A stretch of 64,000 bases of DNA from Coenobita brevimanus (lineage: Eukaryota; Arthropoda; Malacostraca; Decapoda; Coenobitidae): the NCBI GenBank assembly GCA_032717465.1, contig CM064653.1, positions 41,070,493 to 41,134,492 on the forward strand, read 5' to 3'. Of the stretch, positions 42,795 to 54,799 are shown piece by piece (within the stretch, counting starts at the first letter, position 1; the number at the start of each line of letters is the position of its first letter). Below the pieces are notes generated by a model that saw only the letters and a list, made by a program, of their open reading frames with translations, did no database searches and was not told where the DNA came from. The translations under genes were made by a program, and so were the position numbers.

Positions 42795-42930
42795 GGGAGG
42801 GGGCTGGTTGGATTACTGTCCCTTGTGATTTGTTTTAAAGCGCGTCGATATCTGATTTGCATTTCATTTGCAGCGGGTGGTGCCCTGCCACCCCCACACA
42901 ACACCACGCTACTCTTTCCCCCACAGATAT
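42795..42930. promoter_or_regulatory. Complex island with an octamer word
   Basis: Between a G-rich array and a degenerate triplet region lies non-repetitive DNA containing GATATCTGATTTGCATTTCA (octamer ATTTGCAT), GGATTACTGTCCC and a GCGCGTCGATATC stretch. The ATTTGCAGCGGGTGGTGCCC that follows mimics a 3' splice site, but the resulting frame is not convincing. Confidence 0.3.
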
Positions 42931-42944
42931 GATCACAACAAAAT

Positions 42945-43075
42945 AAAAATGATGATGATGGTGGTAATGCTGCTGATGCTGATAATAAAATAAATGATAA
43001 GAGATAAAGTGCTTCTGCTACTGCTACTACCACTACTACAACTAATAATAACAATAATAATAATAATAATAACAG
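42945..43075. repeat. Degenerate trinucleotide region
   Basis: ATG, CTG, CTA and AAT triplets in mixed order, ending in (AAT)n. Confidence 0.75.
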
Positions 43076-43249
43076 AAGTGAGTTATTATTTTGAAATCAG
43101 AACTGGAATTACCAGGCCAACTTAGTACATGTTGCATGTAATTCATCACTAATTCTTTTCACAGCCCGAGTTTCAACACTATATCAACACACCTCAAACC
43201 TGCCCCTCTCAGACTCACATGACTTTTAATTAACTTCATTTTTACCTGT

Positions 43250-43840
43250 CTTCCTTCCTCGTCTCCTCAATTAATTCTTTACTTTCTAAATTTACTTTTC
43301 CTAGTATCTTTTCTTTGCTTCACCCAGTTCTACTTTATTTTTATTCAACTCTTACTAATCTTACTTTTTCCATCACTCCTTCTACTACTTTACTTTGAAC
43401 ATTTTAGTCATCCCTTTCTACCTCTCTTAATGATTTTCCACTCTTACTAATCTTGTGTTGTTCTCTCCCACTACTCCTTCATTTTAACTCATCAATCTTC
43501 CCTGCCCACTTCTTCCACTCTACTAATTCTTCCTCCTCACTTTTTTTTTCCTGCTTTATATTTTAGTCTTATCAATCTTCCCTGCTCTCCTTTCCCACTA
43601 CCCATTTACTTTTAGGTCATCTCTTACCAGTCTTTCCTCCTCACCTCTCCCAGTTCTTCTTTACCAATTTTCCTTGCCCATCTTTTCCTTTATTCCTATT
43701 CTTTCAACTCAACCTTTATCAGCCTTCCGTTCTTTTCCATTTATATTCTCATTCTTTCAACTCGACCCTTACTAATCTTCCATGCTTAACTATTCCACTC
43801 CTTTCCTTTTAACATAATCTCACCAATCATCCCCGCTCAC
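43250..43840. repeat. Degenerate ~75-bp pyrimidine/AT tandem repeat
   Basis: CTTACTAATCTT, CATCAATCTTCCCTGCTCAC and CTTTCAACTC phrases recur about eight times. Confidence 0.55.
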
Positions 43841-44099
43841 TTCCATTACTACTACTAATGGTGTCCTCCTACTACAAACCTTCTACTATTTCACTACTAC
43901 TACTATCACTACCACATCCCCCTCCCACACTACAGTACATCTATCACACAAATCGTACCAGGAAATGTACACCCATCCGTCTCAGCATCTCGGAATACAA
44001 TATTAAGACCAAGCCTTGAGAATTTATTACACAGCGTTGTATCTCCATATCTCTTCACCACCACCTCACTCCAGTTCAACATGAACTAGGTCAGGTCTG
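43841..44099. other. Spacer with short triplet runs
   Basis: ACTACTACTAC-type patches near 43850-43910, otherwise unassigned. Confidence 0.4.
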
Positions 44100-44446
44100 G
44101 GTACGATGCGAGGGGGTGGGGGAGGGACAGAGGGAGGGGTGGGAGTGAGGGGTATGGGTGGGGAAAGAGTGGGGGCGTCAGAGGTGGCCGGGGAGAAACG
44201 GGAGGGGGAGGGGAGAGTGAGAGAGGGAACGGTGGGGGTGGGAAAAAGAAGGGGTAAGGGGTGCCACGTAGGAAAGAGGGGAAGTGGAGGAAACTGAGAA
44301 GATAGTGTCTAGGATCGAAGTGGAATGTGAGAGGAGGGGACGGAGTGATAGGGAAGAAGGTGGGGGAAGAGACAGGGGGTGGGGTGCGTGGGATCGAAGT
44401 GGAATGCAGGAGGTGGGATGGGAGAGGTGGGGACAGGGTGTTCTTG

Positions 44447-44515
<69 letters not shown>

Positions 44516-45115
44516 AGGGGTGAATAAGAGGGGTGAAAGGGGTGTCTGCGATCAAAGTAAAATGCATCGGGAAAGACGGAAGGTGGATGGGGAGTGGTAG
44601 GAAGGGGTGATGGGAGTGCAGGGATGGGGGGAGGGTGATGGAAGGTGGAAGGAGAGTGGAGGGGTGATGAGAGATGAGGGAGAAATGGAGGGGTGGCCGG
44701 AGACGTAAGGAGGGAGGAGGGGTTAGACATGGAGAGGTTAGAGGAGGAGGGATGGTGGGAGCGGGAAGAAGCCGGGGAGGATGGAGGAAGAACGTGCTTG
44801 GGATGGAAGAAGAGTGTAGGAGGATGGAGGGAAGGAAGGAAGGAAAGAAGGAGGGAGAGAGGGAGCAATAGGAAGCGTGGAGGAAGTAGGAGGAAAAGGT
44901 GGAGGGAGAATTAAGATAAGAGAGTAGAGAGAGGGGGGGGGGGAAGTATGGAAAGGTGTGGAGGAAGAAAGAAAAAAAAAAGTATATGGAGGAGTGGAGG
45001 AAGAAGCGCGGAGGGTTGGAATGGAGTGCTGAAAGTGAAAAGGAACCAGGGAGAAAGGGCAGGGAGAACGGGCAGGGAGAATAGGGAGAAGGGAGGAAGA
45101 AATAGGACGGACTAA
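44100..45115. repeat. Polypurine/G-rich tract with (GA)n
   Basis: GGGGTGGGAGTGAGGGG, GGGATCGAAGTGGAATGNGA and similar units. (GA)31 at 44451-44512. GATCGAAGTGGAATG recurs near 44311, 44391 and, diverged, 44550. All long frames are compositional. Confidence 0.8.
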
Positions 45116-45195
45116 GCAGAGTTTTACATCTAGAACATTTTGTCCTGCGATTCAAGGTAGCTGTGGAATATTAATGTGCATCAAGGGACGGCAAA
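45116..45195. other. Complex island inside a purine tract
   Basis: About 75 bases of non-repetitive DNA (TCTAGAACATTTTGTCCTGC, GTGGAATATTAATGTGCATC) with purine-rich DNA on both sides. Confidence 0.3.
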
Positions 45196-45550
45196 AAGAG
45201 ATATAACAGCAGGTGCCCGAGGGGAAGTGGAGCAACGAGACTGAATGGGCTGGCAAAGGAGGAAGGACAGGACAGGAAGGGCGACTGGAGTGGAATGGAG
45301 ATACCAGGAGAGAGTCTACAGGGAGAGGGGAAGAGGGGAGGGGGAGGGGAACCGAGAGAGGTGGGGAAGGGAGGGGAAGGGACCGAGGAAACTAGGTCAG
45401 GAAGGCGTGCGACCTGACTCAATGGGGTCCAAGTGAGGATGGATAAGTCTAGTCCGCGACGCCATTGGGTACGAAAAGCCCCTCCCCCCCTTAAAAAAAA
45501 TGTTGGGGGACGCTCAGCTCAATCACACTACAATCACGGCAACTACTTCC
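45196..45550. other. Purine tract end and spacer
   Basis: Purine-rich to about 45420, then GC-rich complex DNA around GCGACGCCATTGGG (inverted CCAAT word) at about 45457. No gene is attached. Confidence 0.4.
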
Positions 45551-45551
45551 T

Positions 45552-45724
45552 AACCCATTCAATACGATAATGTCTGTGTTCCTTTTACCACCAGACAATT
45601 CTGTTCGGAACGCTATACAAGTACTTCATCCTACCATACCCCCTGTTCAGAGTCTCTCCTACAATGAGTACAAACGTGTGCAGGTAGCAAGAATAAATGA
45701 CGTCAGTGTATCGGGGGGGTTAAT
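45552..45724. mobile_element. Family A element
   Basis: TAACCCATTCAATACGATAA then TGTC, ACCACCAGACAATTCTGTTC, CAGAGTCTCTCCTACAATGA, GCAGGTAGCAAGAATAAATG and ACGTCAGTGTATCGGGGGGG then TTAAT. Confidence 0.75.
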
Positions 45725-45754
45725 CTACTTAAAAAAAAAAAAAATGAAGTCAAG

Positions 45755-45895
45755 TTTTGTTCACCATGTAATTTCCAAAGTTCTGTTCACCTTACGTCAA
45801 AAAATAGCTTCTTACGTCGTTTTGTTTACCTTACGTCAATTTCTTAAGACGTTTTGTTCACCTTACGTCAAGAAAATAATGTCTTACGTAATTTT
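45755..45895. repeat. Short tandem repeat rich in TTACGTCA words
   Basis: TTTTGTTCACCTTACGTCAA is repeated with variation at about 45755, 45780, 45817 and 45852, giving three TTACGTCA words, CTTACGTCG and a palindromic TTACGTAA. These resemble bZIP (CREB/ATF, PAR-bZIP) sites. Whether they bind anything is unknown. Confidence 0.65.
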
Positions 45896-46140
45896 TTGAT
45901 ACCCTTAGAACCAGAACCGTTAAACTAATCAGTCTTCACCGTGAACTAATACTCATGAACAGTACCAGCCCTAGAGTAGTTACAGACCTACAGCAGAGCA
46001 TTATTCTTCGTGCAAAAGAAATGTACAGTATGAGGAACCAAAATATAAAATTAACCAAACCATAAAATGCTGGTTGTGCTGGTAATAAAGGGAGTCATTA
46101 ATCTTGCCCTACATCAGTATACAAGTTTTTATGACATATT

Positions 46141-46141
<1 letters not shown>

Positions 46142-46220
<79 letters not shown>
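46142..46220. repeat. (CA)n microsatellite, about 39 units
   Basis: Uninterrupted CA dinucleotides. Confidence 0.98.
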
Positions 46221-46221
<1 letters not shown>

Positions 46222-46477
46222 AACAAGATACAAACTAAAATGGATACAAAATTAATACAAACGGCTACACAACAGGGTGGAGGGTGCAGTGAGAGTAATA
46301 TTCATCCCCAGTTGGCTGTCTTGAAAATAACATCACGGTACATCATCATTCCGTGCTCACTTGGTCTCCGCGGCGAGGCAAATGAAGTTATAAGAAGAGG
46401 CAGAGTGTGGAATTTACAAGTAGTCTCTCTTGGTCTGGGGATATGTGGGCGCCATCATCAGGCGTGAAAAAAAAAAG

Positions 46478-46480
<3 letters not shown>

Positions 46481-46525
<45 letters not shown>
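46481..46525. repeat. (CA)n microsatellite, about 22 units
   Basis: Uninterrupted CA dinucleotides. A short (CT)n follows at about 46639. Confidence 0.97.
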
Positions 46526-46527
<2 letters not shown>

Positions 46528-46711
46528 TATAAATGTGTTGGTTGCGGCACAGGTCACGTTCCGCGGGGCTGGAAAACATAATGCCGTGGGTTTGCTGTTG
46601 GAATTAATACACTCCCAGGGTACAATTCCAGTGCCGTTCTCTCTCTCTCTCTCTCTCCTTTATTCTGAAAACGAAAAGGTAAATGAAATGTATATTTAGC
46701 ACTAATGCTAG

Positions 46712-46880
46712 AAAAGCCTCCCTTGGGTGAATATAATCGTCTGTCAGTAGCAAGAATATAAAGAAAATTACGTCCACAGGTTAAAGGAGTTACTAAAAAT
46801 ACTTCAATGCCTTCACTATAATGCGTCTCTCAAAAGCTGAGTGAGGTCGTGTGAATGTAGTAAGGACAGAACAAAACACA
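46712..46880. mobile_element. Family A element, permuted
   Basis: GGGTGAATATAATCGTCTGT then CAGTAGCAAGAATATAAAG, TACGTCCACAGGTTAAAGGA, and further on CTCTCAAAAGCTGAGTGAGG then TCGTGTGAATGTAG. Two right arms follow each other in the same orientation, so either two copies overlap or one rearranged. Confidence 0.65.
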
Positions 46881-47250
46881 CATTACTATTAAGACTACAC
46901 ATACTGCTGGCAATATGGAGCCAATAATTCAACCCGGGCACGGTGATGTCATGAGCACATTATAAACAATCCCTTCGAGTACACAGGGTTAAAAACAAAA
47001 ATAGTGACACGACAATACACCACCATGACCTGCTGCACAAGGGGGAGGGGGAGGGAACAGTGTTGTCAACAATTACGCACTAGGTAAACTGATCCTTGGT
47101 AAGAGCAGTTGGTATCACTGCTACCATGGATGTTTCGCCGGATGTTCTGATGGGTATTATCCAACTCTCTCTGTTACACACTGGTACAATTAATTTAGGA
47201 ATATAGCGAAAAAGATCTTCATGTTTACGTTAACTATTCTACTGCTTAAT
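46881..47250. other. Unassigned spacer
   Basis: No gene or repeat recognised. Confidence 0.4.
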
Positions 47251-47627
47251 CCTTGCCCTTCTACTGCTTCATCCTTGCCCCTCTACTGCTTCATTCTTGC
47301 CCCTCTACATCTTCATCCTTGCCCCTCTACTGCTTCATTCTTGCCCCTCTACATCTTCATCCTTGCCCCTCTACTGCTTCATTCTTGCCCCTCTACATCT
47401 TCATCCTTGCCCCTCTACTGCTTCATTCTTGCCCCTCTACATCTTCATCCTTGCCCCTCTACTGCTTCATTCTTGCCCCTCTAAATCTTCATCCTTGCCC
47501 CTCTACTGCTTCATTCTTGCCCCTCTACATCTTCATCCTTGCCCCTCTACTGCTTCATTCTTGCCCCTCTACTGCTTCATCCTTGCCCCTCTACTGCTTC
47601 TGCCCTTCTACTGCTTCATCCTTGCAA
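47251..47627. repeat. 22-bp minisatellite in 44-bp dimers, about 17 monomers
   Basis: The monomers CTTGCCCCTCTACTGCTTCA then TT, and CTTGCCCCTCTACATCTTCA then TC, alternate regularly for most of the array, so the recent amplification unit was the 44-bp dimer. The dimer order breaks at the right end. Open frames (ILAPLLLHSCPST repeats) are artefacts. Confidence 0.95.
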
Positions 47628-48300
47628 CAGCAGAATAGCAGGGGTCAAGGGACAGGCTATTTGGCACTGTAATTTTACGTGCTGCCGAATTAGATTTCAC
47701 GAATTAAATTTTTCGAAATATTATAAAGAGGAGGCATTAGGTTAGGCTAGGTTAGGATTAAGCCGGAAGTAGGCTTCCTTATGAGTCCTAATTTCAAAAT
47801 ATAACACTACCGCTGTACAAGATATCGAAAATCTTAATCCGTGACATCTAATTCCTGCAATACGTAAATTCACGATGCCGCAGACTATTCTCTCATGAGG
47901 TTAAAGGCGACAAAGAAAGTCGCTACCCCCTCAATGACATTAATCTTATGAGTCAACAGGAGCGTCTCAACATACTAAAAACTAAGCATCCACTTGCGCC
48001 CATAGAGTTACCATGTAATCAATCTTCTGGCTTGTCCCTCAGCATACAGTCCCTACAGTACATACAGCGTTAAGTCATAGCATCTATCATCCACTCACTC
48101 GATTTTGAACTAACATTAACCCATCAACGATATCCTATTTTCAGAGTCTGCACATGCCACCAGCCTGACCACCGTACATGTGTGAGATGAGGGGGAGCAT
48201 AAATATAGGCGGCGGGTATAAGGAACATGTTATGCAGGTCTGGCCATCTGGGAGAAAGCTGTGAGGACGTATGACGTGGGTACCGATATGAGGGTGACAG
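47628..48300. other. Unassigned spacer
   Basis: Mixed AT-rich DNA with a small GGTTAGGCTAGGTTAGG patch at about 47741. No gene. Confidence 0.4.
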
Positions 48301-48384
48301 AGGTCAGGTCAGGTCAGGTCAGGTTAGGTTAGGTCAGGTCAAGTTAGGTCAGGTCAGGTTGGGTTAGGTTAGGTTAAGTTAGGA
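48301..48384. repeat. Degenerate (AGGTC/AGGTT)n, telomere-like pentamers
   Basis: About 17 pentamers in register, mixing TCAGG and TTAGG with rare variants. TTAGG is the common arthropod telomere repeat and TCAGG a known insect variant. Here it is a short interstitial patch and does not show a chromosome end. Confidence 0.8.
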
Positions 48385-48426
48385 GGAGGAGGAGTAATGC
48401 ACAGGAGACGGGCATGCCAGCAGGTA

Positions 48427-48813
48427 CGCCTGTATTCCCCTCAGTTTAGGAAACTTTCTAGCACATCTTTCTCGGTGATTTATTTTGTAGATTATGCTTA
48501 AGTATTCTCTCTTGCGCTATCCATGTATATTAATGGAGTTTATCTAAATAAAATACACGAGAATAATAAGACGTAGCAAGTCCTCTTTTATATCAATGTA
48601 ATTTACTAAAAAAAAATAATACAAAACAAAATCAGTTTGTGTCCAGTCCACTTTTTATACAAGAAAACAAAATTACGTGTATCCAGTCCCTTTTTTTTTT
48701 ATTTTTATGTCAGTGTAGTTCACCTATTAAAAAAAAAAATGTAGTACACAGAATCAACCACTATGTAAGATGCGTTATAGAGCCTCCTAACTCTACATGA
48801 ATATTGCCCCTAC
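48427..48813. mobile_element. Family B element, expanded and diverged
   Basis: Left arm CCCCTCAGTTTAGGAAACTT then TCTAGCACATCTTTCTCGGT, GATTTATTTTG. Right arm TAAGATGCGTTATAGAGCCT then CCTAACTCTACATGAATATT, GCCCC. The centre is lengthened by A-rich insertions. Confidence 0.55.
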
Positions 48814-50303
<1,490 letters not shown>

Positions 50304-50362
50304 GGGAGGACGAGGCTGGTGTGGGAAGATGAGGCTGGTGTGGGAGGACGAGGGTGGCGTGA
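50304..50362. repeat. 19-bp minisatellite, about 3 copies
   Basis: GGGAGGACGAGGCTGGTGT units directly after the GT tract, each ending in GTGT or a variant of it. The GT array may have been seeded from such an end, or may have fed it. Confidence 0.85.
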
Positions 50363-50870
50363 ATGAGGCGAATCGGCGGGTATATAGAGTTAAGCAAATG
50401 GACTCCCTAGTGGTCGGCAGAATATTCCCACTCGGCTCGCTCACTGCCAACACACACCATTATAATATCCAGTGTTTCTGAGTACCAAATAATTTCTCTA
50501 GTTACATTACTAACGAAATAAAGCACATATTACAAACACTACATAAAACTGCCTCTTACTGAACGCAATGATTATCGTGACTAAACTCTTTCCAAAACAA
50601 TAAAGGAAGCTGGAAAGACGCAATAGGACGATAGTTTGCTACACTAAAGAATGATGAAAGATAAGCAGGTAAGCTAAAGTAAGTAATAAGGTGCTGTGAT
50701 CATATAGGGAATTGAGTGGATATGTTGGAGGCTTGATTAAGATGGAAATGGATTAAAAGTGAGAGACGAACGAAAGATAGCTCACTTTAAAGACAATCAA
50801 ATCCTTCCACGTACGACTTTACTCCTAATCCAATATCGATGTCTCTACCCTATAAGTTTATCCACACATT
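50363..50870. other. Unassigned spacer
   Basis: AT-rich DNA, no gene or repeat recognised. Confidence 0.4.
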
Positions 50871-50981
50871 AACCCCTTCAGGCCCAGGACGTAAGATTTA
50901 TTTAATTCTTTCTTTTACCAGGCGACTTTACTGAGCTAGAAGTTAGGTGCATTCCAGTACTGAAAGGGTTAATGAAGGTTA

Positions 50982-51020
<39 letters not shown>

Positions 51021-51130
51021 GTCACCGGAATGTAGTCAACCACTTCAATCCGAGGACATATTTAGTCTTATCGTTGGTATCAACCGGATGATTTTTATCT
51101 AACTCAGGAGAGACGCTTCGAATTGGCCAA
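50871..51130. mobile_element. Two partial family A copies around (CT)n(CA)n
   Basis: First: TTAACCCCTTCAGGCCCAGG, ACCAGGCGACTTTACTGAGC, CAGTACTGAAAGGGTTAATG then AAGGTTAT. Then (CT)n(CA)n at 50980-51020. Second: AACCACTTCAATCCGAGGAC, AACCGGATGATTTTTATCTA then ACTCAGGAGAGACGCTTCG. Both are left halves in the same orientation. Confidence 0.7.
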
Positions 51131-51229
51131 ACTATCATCACTGTTAGTCGATAAATTCGGCCACGAATATTTTACTTCTCTGTTTTGGCACTGTACTAAA
51201 CTTCAAGGCCATGGACTGAATGGCAGAAT

Positions 51230-51493
51230 TACAGGATAGGAGAACATGATGTTGCAGGAGTGGGCGAGAGAGGAGTGGGATAGTCAATGGCGTGTGGGAG
51301 AGAGGAGAGTTGAGGAGCAGGAGAGGGGACGGTGGTGTTGGGGATGTGTGGGAGGGAGAATGGGGAAGTGAATGGTAAAGGGAGAGGCCTTGGGGAATAG
51401 AAGGATGGGATATTGTAGGTCTGGGCGGGAACAGGAGTAGAAAGGCCAGTCGTGTGTGGGAGAGAGGGAAGTGACATGTGAGAGACGGAAATG

Positions 51494-51580
<87 letters not shown>

Positions 51581-52650
51581 AAACAGAGAAGTGAGGAGTG
51601 GCTGAGAGAGGAAAGGACACGTGAGTGGAGTAGGGGAAGGTAAGATGTGTGAGTTGGGAAGGTAAGGGTGTGTGAAGCAGGGGAAGGCAGCCGCGTGTAA
51701 AGGAAACGGGAAAATAGTGATGTGGGGGAGAGAAGAGGGGAGGAGAGTGGGAGAGGAGAGTGGAGAGTCTGAGAGCTTAAGGCAAGAAAGAGCAAGACAC
51801 GTCACGAAATATACGAAAGGAGAGATCAAGAATATGTGGGAGGGAATTTTATATGGGTGAAAGGAGAGGGGATGAGCATAAGGGAGAGAATTTTACGTGG
51901 GTGAAAGGAGAGAGAGAGATATGTGGGTTATGCAGGGTGAGGGTGAGGGTAAGGGAAAGAGGATGTGGGAGGTAAGAATGAAAGTGGAAGAGCGGTGCAC
52001 GGAAAAGGAGTCGACCAAGCGTGTAGGAAGGGACTGCGTAGGACGATAAGGAGATTGAGCCATCTCGTGGAGAAAGTGTGGGTGCAAATGCATGAGGAGG
52101 GAAGTAAAAATGGAATAAACCCATGGAAAAATAGAGGTGGAAGAGAAGAAGCCAAAATGGAAATCGATGGAAAAATAGAAACTGCTAAGAAGATAAATGG
52201 AATAAAGTGGAGGGAAAACACGCGAATAAAAGGCAATATCTAGAGCAAAAGGATGTAGTGTAAGAGAAGTGAAGGTAAATGATTTAACATAAAAAAATAC
52301 AGAGAGTATACACTGATGCAGAGGAGTGAAACTTTTGGAATGAGTTATAGGATGATACAATAATACAATGAAAGATGGAGAAAAAGGATGAAGATGAGAA
52401 AACAAAGCACTGAAATAAAGTTGAGGGAAAATAAACAAATGGGAACCTGAAGCTAATGGAATAAACTGGATGAAATGCACAAGAAGAGGAGAGAAGGTAA
52501 TGAAATACAGGTGGAGGAAAATACAACAGTAAGGAGCACTACAGTATTCTAAGCAAGAAGCAAAACTGAAGAAGAAAAGACGGCAAATGGGGGAAATGAA
52601 GAAAGACATAGAAAGTGATGGACTGAAAGTTCAGAAGAAGGGAAAGCAAT
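51230..52650. repeat. Polypurine tract with (GA)n
   Basis: G/A-rich DNA with (GA)41 at 51497-51578, grading into A-rich DNA after 52200. Long Ser/Leu/Pro minus frames are compositional. Confidence 0.8.
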
Positions 52651-52694
52651 GGAACAAGTGCAATCAGTATTGCCATGCAATACAAAGTCCGCTA

Positions 52695-53110
52695 CCGGAT
52701 GATAACCAAACATATGTAACTGACCTTGGGAACGGATGGCTGGTTGTTCCGCGCGACACAGCGTCATGGTATGGAGAACAATTGTGTGCTGTTATATCAA
52801 ACTCTGTCCATGCATGAGGAAGATACTGAGCGGACGCGAAATTGCAGACGACCTTGTTTGAGCCCCAAGTGCGATCTTGACCGGATGATAACCAAACATA
52901 TGTAACTGACCTTGTGAGCAGATGGCTGGTTGTTGCTCGCGACACACCGTCGTGGTAGGGAGAAGAATTGTGTGAGGTTATATCAAAATCTGTCCATGCA
53001 TGTGGAAGTTACAGAGCGGACACGAAATTGCAAACGGATTGTCGCACTGACGTACTGACGAAACAACACAAACCTATAGTCCCCATCCGGTTTCACCGTT
53101 AGGGGACTAA
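52695..53110 (-). mobile_element. Family E element: in-frame 186-bp duplication capped by a hairpin
   Basis: CCGGATGATAACCAAACATA then TGTAACTGACCTT occurs at 52695 and again at 52881, so two ~186-bp units lie in tandem, the second continuing to about 53040. The right end has a 33-base hairpin: TAGTCCCC (53078-53085) pairs with GGGGACTA (53103-53110), enclosing CGGTTTCACCG. On the minus strand a 93-codon frame spans both units in register (SVTYVWLSSG, YLPHAWTEFDITAHNCSPYH), as 186 is 62 codons. No known domain recognised. A non-autonomous transposable element is my reading. Confidence 0.55.
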
Positions 53111-53412
53111 TTAACAGCAAGAAAAAATAAAACACTGTAATATCTGAAGCAAAAGGATGGGGTGGAGCAGAACAGAGACACACGGAATAAATTTACTGCA
53201 GGAATAATACAAGAATACACTGAAATCCCAGGAGCAAAAGAATGAGAAATCAGGAAGGGTTGGTTGTTGAGGCATCTGAGAGAGGGAAGGATGCTTGTTA
53301 AGAAGGGTGAGGGGAAACACAAAAGATGCTGGAGGAAAGGGGGATGCAGCTGGAGACAAAGGCCCGCTGCCACAGTTGATTTGTTGCCATCTCAACGAAA
53401 AGAAATATCCCA
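53111..53412. other. Purine-biased spacer
   Basis: No gene recognised. Confidence 0.4.
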
Positions 53413-53690
53413 ACATGGTAAGTTTCCCTGGGGCGGCACAGAGCTCACTAGGGATTCCATGATAACCGTTCTAATAATACTCATGCTATGGTTCGCGCAC
53501 TTACCAAGAACTCCCTGCAAGGTAAGCTTCATTACTGAGATTTGGAGCTCACTAAGGATTATTTGCATTTCAGTAAAAACACTCTCCAACAAGGTAAGCT
53601 TCACAGAGGAGGCAGAGAACTCAATAATGATTGTTTGCATCTCAGTGGAAATAATCTCCGAAAATATAACCTTCAACAGGATGCACAAAG

Positions 53691-53732
<42 letters not shown>

Positions 53733-53830
53733 CACTGGGAAAAGTAGAGCTCGGTAAGGATTCCATGGTAACTCTTCTAGTACACAAATCCTTATGTTAA
53801 TGGCTCGTGCGCTTGCCATCATCATCCCTA
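53413..53830. repeat. Diverged tandem repeat of 70-140 bp with an A34 run
   Basis: Units near 53413, 53519, 53590 and 53728 share GGTAAGCTTC, AGAGCTCACTAAGGATT and TTTGCATTTCAG blocks. Poly-A at 53694-53727. Successive GGTAAG and TTTGCAT(T/C)TCAG words mimic tiny GT-AG introns, but no coding frame supports that. Confidence 0.6.
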
Positions 53831-53959
53831 AAAGTGGCCGTGAAGGTGAAAAACAGAAGATTTAAACCTTTTCGTGACTCTCAATGTAGAACGATATCCC
53901 CGTGACACAGATGCAGGGCACATACTTCATTAGGTTCGTCATTCACGGTGGAACCTGAA
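53831..53959. other. Unassigned spacer
   Basis: Mixed DNA, nothing recognised. Confidence 0.35.
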
Positions 53960-54799
53960 AAACTACCTCCTCTCTCACCTTGTCTGAAGGAGGCCTGACT
54001 GACTGCTGGGGGAGATAAGGGGAGAAAAAGGGGACGTGGAGAGAAGTCAGAGGGGAGATAGTGAGAAGGAGGAAAGATGGAGAGTGAACGTAAGGTAAAG
54101 GAAGATGAACAGGAGCCAAATGCAAGTAAGGGAGAGGGAACACGCAATGAAGGAAAGGAAAGGAAAAGGGAAGGAAGGAGAGAGATAAAAGGGATGAAGG
54201 AAGAAGGAAGACCATGAGAGATGGCCAGAGGGAGACACGAGAAGGAAAGAAGCGAACGTGGAGGAGGAGGAGGAGGAAAAATATATGGAGATGGAATATG
54301 GAGGAAGAGGGTAGATAATATGACGGGATGAGAAAGAAAAAAAGAGTGAGGAGATGGAAGGAGTTAGGCAACAGAGGAAATTGTGAGACAGTAGAGAGAA
54401 ATTGACAAGAAAATTATGACAAAAAGGGGAGAAGGAGAAGGGCGACAGAAAGGGGTGAGAACAAGAGGTAAGAAATCGTAGAGGACTGAGAGCCAAAGGT
54501 GGGAAATGGAAGATACAGAGAGTAGGAAGCAAGAGGAGAAAGGCAACAAAGTGAAAGGGAGAGAGAGAGAACAGGAGTGTGAAGGCAATGGTAAGGGAAA
54601 GAACCAATTACAAGAGGGAAGGGTAAGAAAACGAAGACAGTGGGCGAGGAAGTGAGAGAAGGCAAACAGACGGAGGGGTAGAGAAAAGAAACAGAGACGC
54701 AAGACACAGAGAGGGAAGGGAGACACACGGAGGAGGCGGAGGAGGACGAGGTACAAAAGACAGAAACAGAGGAAGAAGATAATACAGAGGAAGTGAACG
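53960..54799. repeat. Polypurine tract
   Basis: GGAAGATGGAGAGTGAACG-like G/A-rich DNA. Minus-strand Ser/Leu/Phe frames are artefacts. Confidence 0.8.

Noticed and set aside
42761..43054. 97-codon minus-strand ORF and a 3' splice-like ATTTGCAG on the plus strand
   Set aside because: N-terminal half is triplet-repeat translation. The remaining segment has no matching donor and is better viewed as non-coding island DNA.
45440..45500. Promoter with inverted CCAAT (GCGACGCCATTGGG)
   Set aside because: A single short word with no TATA, initiator, downstream ORF or CpG island.
47221..47672. 87-139-codon ORFs with LLLHSCPSTSSSLPLYCF repeats
   Set aside because: Produced by a 22-bp minisatellite in three phases.
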